From the NCBI RefSeq assembly GCF_949628265.1, contig NC_088788.1, positions 30,366,335-30,430,334 on the forward strand: a DNA stretch of 64,000 bases. Reading direction: 5' to 3'. A model generated the notes under the pieces. It had not been told where the DNA came from and made no database searches. It worked only from the letters and a program-made list of their open reading frames with translations. This DNA is from Cloeon dipterum (lineage: Eukaryota; Arthropoda; Insecta; Ephemeroptera; Baetidae). The position numbers and the translations under genes are program-made. This document shows positions 12,477 to 21,806 of this stretch, one piece after another (within the stretch, counting starts at the first letter, position 1; each line of letters starts with the position of its first letter).

Positions 12477-14880
12477 GGCAGCCACCGATTATATAGTCGC
12501 CCCAATTATTTCACCTCGGTCGAGGGTTGATTAATCAAAGGCGCGCAGATTAACATCTATTGCTCCGGGAGAAGAAAAGGGTTGCTCTTCGCCACCATGA
12601 AATTGGAGTATAATATTTTTTATATTTATGAAAGGGTGCGATGAACGTATCGTAAAAAATTTGTTCTTTAATTGCACAATAAAATCATTTTTTAATTTAC
12701 AGTATTAAGAACACTTTTTGCAACAATTTATCGCCTCGCTATAACGAAGTATTGTGATTTCGCTATTCTAAAATAACATTTTCTAATTAAATATTTCAAA
12801 ATTTTTATTATTTTCCTATATTTGGAAGACGAGTATAGGGGATTATGATTTTCAAATCAAATTTTTAATAAGTGAAAATGCTAAAAAAGATTTCAATAAT
12901 TAAATTTGAACCTTTTTATTGAATACAGATGATAAATAAAAAGATCCAAAAATATAACAAGCGCCGCACGCAGATTAAATCTGCACACAAATATTAATAC
13001 CGCTAAATGATTAGATGTTAAGTGATTCAAATGGCCGCAAACGAAATCAACAGGTTGATTTTGAAGCAACCTGTTGCTCGTGTTCTCTTCGTTAAGAAAA
13101 TATGCGTGATTTTTTAGATGTGGAATAGCAAAGCAAAAAACTCCTTTGATCAAAATCGCATAACATTTTATTATGCTTTATTCTCCTCTTTTTCATCTGT
13201 TTGTGTAATGCATTGTATTGTTTTGCTATCACGCTTTTTGCCTTTGTTCCGCTCCCTCGTCGCGGTTTGCCGGCCCCACGTGTAAATGATGTAAATAAAA
13301 GCATAGCATTCGCGCGGTGACTCAGTCTTTGTTATTGTTTTGTGTTCGCCGCAGCGTGTTCACCATGCTGCAGCGCACTCTAATTTGCGATGTTCAATCA
13401 CCGCCCGGAAAACTCTTACTCTTTATACGCATATCATTTTAATCGCTGAATAATAATATACATTTTTTGTAAACCGTGAATGAGTCACTATTTTTATCAT
13501 ATAAATATAAAATATTAGTGAAAATTTAGAGTAAAAATTATTACACAATATAGAACAAAGAAATAAATACACAATGCAAGTAATTTAATTTTATTACATT
13601 TTACGTTATGGATCTGGATCAGCTCTGCGTGGAGTTATTCAGGAGGAATTTATTGATTAGTGGAATTTTGAGATAAATTTATCTTAAATATTGATTTCAT
13701 GAATATAAAGTTCATTCACTTTGATTTTGAGATTTTTCGCAGTTTAACAGTTTAGTCACCTTTCCTAAAATATTGATGTACCTCAGCTTAACTCCAGTGA
13801 CGCAACATCCTTTATAAAGAACACCTTTGTGCATGTTATAGCTTGTGAGTCGCTGGAAGCATCTTTACGGCGTTTGTTCATGATTTTTAACGTTTGCTGC
13901 AGGGTAAACCAAAATGACTAGATAATGTTCCTGTTGCGCGACGCGTTGAAAAGTCCAGGTGGAAATGCATGCACTCTTTATAAGTCATCCTGAAAAGGTG
14001 GAATTTATTGCTTTCTTGGTACAAAAGATTCAACGACCTTTTACTTCTTCATGAAAAGAGGCACATATATATACACGCGCCAAGAGGCTCTTTTCGGCCT
14101 ATTTCGTCGGAGGCTGCAAGAGGAGCGGAAGAAATTAATAAACGGCCTCACCATCAAAAGGAAACTTTTGTACAGGAAGGAGATGTGGTTCAACGCAACA
14201 TTTTATTGATTACACACTTCAAATCATTCAATTTTAATGTAATTTATGATGCTGCACAATTTTATGCGTTATATACAGGATTCGATCTCTAGTTAAAATT
14301 AATCTTAATCGATTGCTCTGACTAACTTTTGAAAATTAGTAAATATGGATATTATTCAAACACGCTTTGCAACATTTATATATTTTTAAAAGAAGATTCA
14401 AACTGAGCCAGCAGAATAATAACAATTTAAATATCAAGAGAAAAATATATATTACATATGTAATATAGCAACAGTTATATACTTAATAGCAAATTAATTT
14501 ATTAATGCATCTTTAAAAAAATCGTTCCTGTAAATAACTTAAGACGCTAGGTGGAATAAATTGAACTTAATAGCTAGAAAATATTCTGATCTATTTTCCT
14601 TGATTGTCACGCACATTGCAATTCAGCTGGTTTTCCTTATTAGCATTTTTGAAACGCACTTTCCTCCGCGCAGATCGTCACAATAATAAAGAGGCATCGG
14701 GAAAACGAAGCCGGCTATAGCACTTACGCGATTATTAAAAACACGTGACGAGATCTTTTTAAAGGGCCTTTGTCAATTACCCGCGCACTCGGCTCGTTTT
14801 CTTAAAAATCCCCCTCACGGTGTGTGTATAAACGTACATGCTGGCTGCAGAGTGAGTCACTCCATCGCTCTTGTGCCGAG

Positions 14881-14901
14881 TGTGGGAAAATGAGGCAGGT
14901 G
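14881..14901 (+). promoter_or_regulatory. Su(H) site next to a proneural E box (candidate enhancer core)
   Basis: TGTGGGAAA (14881-14889, YGTGRGAAM) is followed after five bases by GCAGGTG (14895-14901, RCAGSTG). Such close pairing of a Su(H) and a proneural activator site is typical of proneural-cluster enhancers in Drosophila. It lies midway between the two genes, in a GC-richer island at about 14640-15170. Confidence 0.55.
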
Positions 14902-15968
14902 GTCGGTCCAAGGAAGAGCTGAAGAAGGAGCGACTCTCGCGTTTCAGCCGCAAACCAAACCTCTTTTTTGCCCCGCCGGCATGCGATGCCGTCCAACAAG
15001 CCATCCGTCTCTGCGCCGCGTTGCCTCGAAAAAACGACCATATAACATAATACGCTTGTATACATATACAGCATGCGCGTACATTCAGGCATTTTCGCGT
15101 CTCGCTCCTCTAATTACGCGCGCGCCATATACAAGTGAACGCCAAACTGGTACTTATAAAGTAGTGTAGTTTTTGAGTCGAGGAAAATAATCGGCCAATC
15201 GGAAAATATAAAGCATTGCGATATTTTCTGCAATCAGAGTTCTACTGCTGCTAAAATTAATTAAACACCGCATTTCCTGAGCACTGGCTTGGCTTTCCCC
15301 GATAAATTTTTATTTCATTGTCGAGCCAAATAATATTATCTATTTAATTTTTTTAACGAAGAATAAAGCATATTTATATGGAAAATAATTTTGCGATGGT
15401 GTCGTAAAAACATCTCAATCCGTAAAACTAGAGCAAATAAACATGCAAATAAATTGGGAAAATGCTTGAATAGCGCAGTGTGTGAACCACAATCATTCAA
15501 CTACCATTTTTGTAATTTTCGTGCCGCATTTTTCACGATGGATTAAAAATATACATATAGTTGTTATTATTTTTATATCAGATAACTTATGAACAACGTC
15601 CTTGGTGCTTTTATTTTGACTACACCAAAACTACTGCCATAAAAATAATTTTTTAATAATTACACGAAAAACTTTGATTCACCTAATTTTGTTGCTTTTC
15701 CTGGCTCCAGCGGTGTCTCTCCTCATTCCGCTTTTGATTCAAATCCACGACCACGAGCTCGAAAGATTTGCATTATTATTACCTATTTTCCTGCTTCCCG
15801 CGAGACGAAAATCGTTTCGCAACACAGTTTTAAATTGTATACTAACCATCAACCATCTTTACTTAGCATGCACGGCGTAATTACCACTTATTTTGCTCGC
15901 GCGATTAACAAAACAAGACAAGCAATGCTTTTAATGCTGTGCGTGTATTATTTCGCGTTGTCGCGCTC

Positions 15969-15977
15969 TTTCCCACG
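15969..15977 (-). promoter_or_regulatory. Single Su(H)/CSL site
   Basis: TTTCCCACG is CGTGGGAAA on the minus strand, a full consensus match. It lies about 2.4 kb upstream of the HES transcription start in a mildly GC-rich patch. Function is inferred only. Confidence 0.4.
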
Positions 15978-16940
15978 TCTTCGTTTGCATAATTGCGCGC
16001 TCGAGTGGTCTCGCGCCGTAATTTAGCGTCGCGCGGAGAGCAGGAAAAGACAGCAGATTAAATTAGCCACTACTCTCTCGCTTATGAATATTTAATCGGG
16101 GCCAACAACTGCAAATGGAACTTTTTATTGCCAATCAAAGCAGAGTAATTTTCCAACCACCGCAGCAGTCAGAGCAAATTCATTTCTGTTCGCATTAATA
16201 TACTCCAACTATTGTATAAATAGCACTGCCCAATGGAAAAAAATAAACACCTTTGCACATAAAAAACTCCAAAGGGTGATTTTAAATTGAAGATGATTAT
16301 ACTTTACGACCGTATTATAATATTTAATCTCTCATAAAACCTTGAAATTATTGCTGCTGGTCACTTTTTTAAAAGGGTGCTTAGCCAGAATCATCAGATT
16401 TTTAAATACCATTGACCCTGAACCTGAAAAGTATATTAGAAAACAAATACGTATTTTACACCTGGCATACCGCTCGACGCATTTGACCAACGGGTTGCCT
16501 ACCCCAACATGGCCAATGATGCACTCTCAAATCGTGCATGCAAGACGCTCTCCTTTTTCTTTCCCATTCTTAATGGCTTTCTTGTTGCAAACGCGGCCAG
16601 ACGATGTGATAATAAAATTTGTTCAAAACGTGTGCGTACAATAAATTGGAAAAGCATTGAGAAAGGCATCGGGAGCAAACAGAGGGCAACATTCATAAAA
16701 AGAGGGCCGCGGGGTGATAAGAATTAAGCAGCGAGATGAAGAAGGAGCACACATACGATAATAAATAAATAAAGAAGGTATAGATATATATAGAGAAGAC
16801 GAGAGAAGAAAAGGCGGGCAGCTGAGCCTCTCTGCTTTATGGTTGTTAAAGGAGAAGAAAGATTTGATTCCCCTCGGCTGCTGCTGAAGGAGCGAGTGTT
16901 ATTATGTGTGCACGGCGCGGCGTGTTATTAGCGGCGGCAT

Positions 16941-17010
16941 CAGCTGCCCGAGCACGTGCTGCGAGTTTAAGAGCGAGCAAGAAACCAGCTCGGCGGGCTG
17001 CGTTCCCACG
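16941..17010. promoter_or_regulatory. E box, CACGTG and Su(H) site cluster
   Basis: CAGCTGC at 16941-16947 reads GCAGCTG on the minus strand (RCAGSTG). CACGTG follows at 16953-16958, and GTTCCCACG at 17002-17010 reads CGTGGGAAC on the minus strand (YGTGRGAAM). All fall in the GC-rich island at about 16800-17340, about 1.4 kb upstream of the HES start. CACGTG is a possible HES-type target and could mediate autorepression. This is motif evidence only. Confidence 0.5.
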
Positions 17011-18176
17011 GTCGGCCGACAGGCAGCCCGCCCGACACACAACTGCTGCTGCCGCGCGGAATCTCTAATGAGCCATTCCCATACACATTCATGCTGCTGC
17101 CGGGCACACGTGACACACCCCTTTGTCCGCGCTTTTTTGCCTGCGAATCGCGTGCGCCTCTTTCTTCCTGTGTCAGCCGAGCACCGCGCGTCTGTCTCAT
17201 TGTTGACCGCGTGCACACCCCGCGCCAAAACTCTGCACACGTGACACCAGGGGTGCATCCACATCGCGTGCACCTCTGATTTCGCATTCTCGGAAAGGGG
17301 TCGCGTGGATGCGGTTTAATTTGGCGGGTGGGGTTGCTCCATTTTTCTTTCCACTTTTTTTGCTGTCATTGAAATCACCTCTTACAGTTTAGGGGATGAA
17401 AGTGACATTATTTGTGACACTCTCTTGAGAAATAAATTAATTTTATTACAGATTTTAATTTGTGATCTATTTTCTACTCTACATTTTAATTCAGCTTAAA
17501 TAAACTGGCAACCCCAGAAATTGATGATATTAATAAATATGTTAACTTATTATTAACTGCTTTTTGCTCTTTGGGGGAAATCTACATGTTTAAAATAAAA
17601 AATTGTTTTGGGAATAAATAATTTAAACTTGGATTGCCCAGCGATATTTTTATTTCATATAATATGTGATTCATGTCTTGTTCTCACTTTGTTTATACTC
17701 TGGCCATTCTAAACTAAACTAGCTCAAGCCAATCACAATTTTTTAACGAACAATCTAGAAACAGTGGAACGCTTAGCGAGTGGCAACTACTACTTGAAGA
17801 GCTGAGTCACATTTATTTTAATACTTATCAGAGAACTTTGGCCTGGATATTGATGTGCGTCTTCACCTAATTATTGAGAGATCTGTCGCGTGTCTGCAGT
17901 GCAAACTTGGAGTTAACAACTGATAAATTGCAAAGCCCAAGAATTACCGCCTGAATGCGAGTGCTAAAAGGCAAATAATAACAATCAGAAACAATCAATT
18001 GTGCGGCTCGCGAGCCGCGCACAAGTCGCGGGGGCGTCATCGGCGGCCAACCTTGCTGCGTGTGCGAGCCCGGCGCGCGCGATTATCGCTGCTTGAGTCT
18101 CATTAGTCAGAAAGAAGAGTGTGGGGCCGCGCGATGAAAATTGTGCCGCGTGCGCTGATTGTTATTGTTTACGGTG

Positions 18177-18279
18177 GTGACGTCACGCAAGTGGCGAGCA
18201 AAGCGAGCCAGGCCACAGCCAAAGCGAGGCAGCTGGCGGAGCATCCATAGCTATTTCTCGACGGCAGCAGGCACAGGTG
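18177..18279 (+). promoter_or_regulatory. HES proximal promoter: CRE palindrome and two proneural E boxes
   Basis: GTGACGTCACGC at 18177-18188 repeats, base for base, the CRE-containing word in the Bearded-class promoter. GCAGCTG (18229-18235) and ACAGGTG (18273-18279) both match RCAGSTG and lie 54 and 10 bases before the paired Su(H) site. In the Bearded-class promoter the CRE lies downstream of the SPS, here upstream, so the words are shared but the order is not. Confidence 0.7.
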
Positions 18280-18289
18280 GCCGCTGGTG

Positions 18290-18322
18290 TGTGGGAACGC
18301 TGCCGAGAGTCGGTTTCCCACG
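18290..18322. promoter_or_regulatory. Su(H) paired site (SPS) of the HES promoter
   Basis: TGTGGGAAC at 18290-18298 faces TTTCCCACG at 18314-18322. Both halves match the Su(H) consensus, and the gap between inner GAA and TTC is 17 bases, the same as in the Bearded-class promoter. The TATA box follows after 34 bases. This is the arrangement that binds paired CSL-NICD-Mastermind complexes in Notch-responsive E(spl)/Hes promoters. Confidence 0.93.
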
Positions 18323-18356
18323 CTCGCGAGCGAGCGACACACGCCTCCCCTCCGCC

Positions 18357-18394
18357 TATAAAAGCAGCCGCGGCCCCCGCCACTGCATTCAGTC
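18357..18394 (+). promoter_or_regulatory. HES core promoter: TATA box and initiator
   Basis: TATAAAAG at 18357-18364 is a consensus TATA box. TCAGTC at 18389-18394 matches the arthropod initiator TCAGTY, with the start A at 18391, 34 bases after the first T of the TATA box. This gives a 5' UTR of about 95 bases before the ATG at 18486. Confidence 0.85.
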
Positions 18395-18485
18395 GCTCGC
18401 AGCTCTCTGCACTGAGCACAAGCACACAGTGACTATCGCTATTTCGTCTTCACGACAAACACACGTGGATTACCTCTAACTCATC

Positions 18486-19196
18486 ATGCTGACCCACGAA
18501 ATGGACCAACAGCCAATCTCCCGCACCTACCAATACAGAAAGGTGAGCCCTGAGTTCCGAGTTATATTTTTTAATTAAGACAAGGGAAGAAGGGTACTTA
18601 AATTTGGGATTTTGCCTAATTTATTGTTTTCTTTTGAGACACATTGACTAAATTTTTCTTTTTCTTGTCTTTCTCAGGTGATGAAGCCAATGCTTGAGCG
18701 CAAACGCCGCGCCCGTATCAACCGCTGCCTGGACGAGTTGAAGGAGCTGATGGTTTCAGCCCTGCAAACCGAAGGCGAGAACGTGTCCAAGCTGGAGAAG
18801 GCCGATATTCTGGAGCTGACCGTGCGCCACCTGCACCGTCTGCGGCGCCAGCAGCGTCTGTCGACCCTGCCCGGCGCCGACGCCGACCGCTTCCGCGCCG
18901 GCTACACGCACTGCGCCGCCGAGGTGTCGCGCTGTTTGGCCTCTGTGCCCGGCGTCGACGTCGGCCTCGGCACCAAGCTGATGACCCACCTTGGCCACCG
19001 GCTCAATGAGATGGACAAGACGGCGCCCCTGAGTCTGGAGGTGTGCAGCCCGCCCGCATCGCCCGTCGGCTTCGCGCTGCCGCTCACGCCCGCCTCCTCG
19101 TCGGCCGCGTCGCCCTCTTCCAGCGAGCACAGCGGCCTGCTAAAGCTCGCCCCGGCCACGCCCACCACCACCGCCGACCCCTGGAGGCCGTGGTAA
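18486..19196 (+). CDS. Enhancer-of-split-type HES bHLH-Orange repressor, two exons
   Basis: Exons are 18486-18542 and 18678-19196 (phase 0, 135-base intron), giving 191 residues. Exon 1 ends in YQYRK and exon 2 opens with VMKPMLERKRRARIN, so the intron cuts at the edge of the basic region. The bHLH domain covers about residues 15-74, with the HES-specific proline P23. The Orange domain covers about 89-131, a Ser/Pro-rich tail follows (SPPASP near 140), and the protein ends in WRPW, the Groucho-binding tetrapeptide. By family knowledge it is a nuclear repressor of proneural genes activated by Notch. The paired Su(H) promoter supports this, and the Bearded-class gene lies upstream in the same orientation. 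Drosophila E(spl) bHLH genes lack introns; the intron here probably keeps the older state. A polyadenylation signal lies at 19432-19437. It cannot be assigned to one named Drosophila paralogue. Confidence 0.97.
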
Positions 19197-19309
19197 GCCG
19201 AACAGCCGCCTCCGGCCGCCCGCCTCCATCCAACTGATCTCTCACGCAGCCCGCGTCGTCTTTCGCATCTCATTACGTGCACCCGATAATTTTTTTCGGT
19301 CTGCCCAGT

Positions 19310-19317
19310 CTGTGATA
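19310..19317 (+). promoter_or_regulatory. K box in the HES 3' UTR
   Basis: CTGTGATA is a K box and the full 8-mer complement of the miR-2/13 family seed. It lies 114 bases after the stop codon and before the AATAAA at 19432. The same 8-mer occurs in the 3' UTR of the Bearded-class gene. I see no GY box or Brd box in this UTR. Confidence 0.75.
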
Positions 19318-19439
19318 CAACAAACAACCAACGCATTTATATGTTATTGCATTTGTAAATTTTTATAAACAAACGATGTTAATAGGAACGATGTGCTATG
19401 TTTGTACAGAAATTCCGTGCCTTAGTGCTGAAATAAATT

Positions 19440-21715
19440 AGACTTGGCCATTAGGCCAAGATTGTCTATGAAATGAAAATTTGCATTTTACGTTAACCCA
19501 AACACCATAAAAAACAAATCGATTCACTTCTTGTCAAAACCGGTCAAAACACTAAATAAGGAACATTATATATAACTTCATAAAAACCACAACTTCTCCG
19601 AAAAAAAATATTAAGAAATTTGGCGCCAAAGCATTATTCTTCATATAAGGGCATACATAGGAGATTTATAAGGCTGCCGTTGCCGTTAAGTGCAGTTTCC
19701 TGCCTTCTATAACGAACTAAAGAATGATGTAATACAGAAGTTGTTGACCAATATTTAAAAAAAAAATTAAAATTGAATAGGATTGAAACCCGCACCATAT
19801 TAAGTAAAGATAAAGAAGTTTAGAGGAACCGTTCAAAACTGGCAAAAATATAACTTTGCATCGCGCGTACTGTCCTGCAAAACAATGAAATGGTATATCT
19901 ATTTGAAACTGTTTTGATGCAGTAAGTCATAGAGCTAATCATGAAATGAAAGTTTTCATTCCTTCCCGTAGCAATTTATATAATTTATATATTTATGGCA
20001 GAACTAATTCCCCATACAAATAACTCGCAACAAAACAGTTGCAACAGTGAGTGTTACTTTCATGATGAATAAAGAATAAAATATAATTCGCTATACGTCG
20101 TATATAATCACAGTCAAAACTTGCATAAAATGACCTTTTCAGCCCCAAGTTCTTAAGCTTCCGAGGTAAACAATGGTTGCGTGCTTTGATTGAATTATCA
20201 TCTAGAAGGGTTATCAGTTGTGCATGTCGACCACTAGGGGGGAGAAGTGTGTAGAAAATAATGATAATACTTTATTCAATATGCGACTCCGTGACGTGCG
20301 GGAGTCGCACTTCCTTTTGTTTCATGCGATCCTGATCACATCAGTCAAAGTCGCTGCTTTTAACCCACGAGGCAATGCGTCATCATCGTGAACTCAGCAA
20401 ACAACCACAAAGACGCGTCCGTTATTTCTGCTGCAAAATCGTACACACCTTAAGTACACGGAAATGAATGTTGTTGCTGTACTGAACGTTATATAGATAG
20501 CTTGCTCCAAGAATAGATTACCATGACTCGTGTGCAGCCTTTTCTTTCTGTATTATTTTGTATTATTTGCTCCAATGTTCAGTTTTGTTTTACAATTTAT
20601 TTAATTTGAGTTTTATTACTAAAATATTATAGTTTAAAAGAAGGACAAAATGAGTTTGGCGTTGTTGGGTAAGATTGATGGCACTGAAATCAATGTTTGG
20701 ATGATTCTAATTATTAATTAAAAGTAATTGATATGTGGTGACAGCAGTGCAAGAAATTTGAAACGGATTGATTATAAAATAAAAATTGGAATAAATGGTA
20801 AAAAGTTTTCCCTTCCCGCGTTTGAAGCTCGAGGTTCTCAGTTCCTTAAAAACTCCAATCGTGGCGCTGGAATCATCGTTTGTGTTACAAAGATTAAAAA
20901 TCAACGTGTCAGTTGCGCAAGCGACCACTAGATGGCCAGTGACAAGCAATATCTTAAGAAAAAATTTTCAATTGTTTCCGCAATTTTCTATCAAATTACA
21001 ATTTTGTTAGTTGTTGATAAAGTATCAATATTTAAGTCATTTCATTGTTTTTATTATAAATACATTAACTGTATATTACTAAATTTTACCAGTTATATAT
21101 TTTAATATAACAAAGTCTATGCAAAATAATAAATGAGTTTGAATTTTAAATTTAATATTATTAAAATTAATATAAAATATTATTTTTATTTAATTCATTT
21201 TTAACAAATTTATAGCATATTTTTTATTTTATTTAATAATTAAAACTAAATTAGTTTTATTTTTTTTTAATATGTGCCTCTATGATGTTTTAAAACTTAA
21301 AAGTGATAATATTTTTCAAAAAGGGGTGGTCAGCACATGTGTATTATATTATTATTCTATTTCTTAAACTATCAAGATTTGATATACGATTTCAATAAGT
21401 CATAACATATATCATGAAAAATTCTAATTTTATTCACTGAAAACACTGAACAAACAAACACTGGCAATGATATACTGGTTGAATCGTTACGCTCCACAAT
21501 GAGCCGCTAATGTTCTTAATTTGCTACCCAAGTATTGTTTCTATGCTATGTATGTAGGGCTCACGTATATGCGCGTTGGATGAAATCTAAAAGTATACAA
21601 AAACACTAGATAGTTCATTTAGCCCTTTTGCTACAAATTTGCCCGCTTTAATTTCATTCTTTTTAATATAAACCTTTAGAAGGGAAAAAACACAAATTTC
21701 GTTAATCAGCTAGAA
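19440..21715. other. Intergenic DNA between the HES and lectin genes
   Basis: AT-rich, about 2.3 kb, lying between the 3' end of the HES gene and the 3' end of the convergent lectin gene. No reading frame has family motifs or convincing splice structure. A GC-richer patch at about 20230-20430 is unexplained. The stretch 21020-21300 is extremely AT-rich. Confidence 0.5.
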
Positions 21716-21806
21716 TTTATTTCGGTGTGGCAGAGTTACATCTCTCAATATTAAATGCTACAGGAAATAGCTTTGCGCGGACGGCACTGGGCAGGCTGGG
21801 TGTGCT

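Larger units (their letters stand above)
11985..18160. other. Intergenic region between the Bearded-class and HES genes
   Basis: About 6.2 kb without a supported gene. GC-richer patches at about 12080-12580, 14640-15170, 15700-16080 and 16800-17340 alternate with AT-rich DNA. The patches hold the Su(H)-type sites listed separately, and GCAGGTG also lies at 12190-12196. Reading frames in the patches are short, overlap on both strands and lack family motifs. The region is the natural place for shared enhancers of the two flanking Notch-type targets; that is inference from motif content. Confidence 0.6.

Noticed and set aside
20650-20672. Short ATG frame (MSLALLG) followed by a donor-like GGTAAGA
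   Set aside because: Too short, no promoter or partner exon seen; a chance match is more likely.
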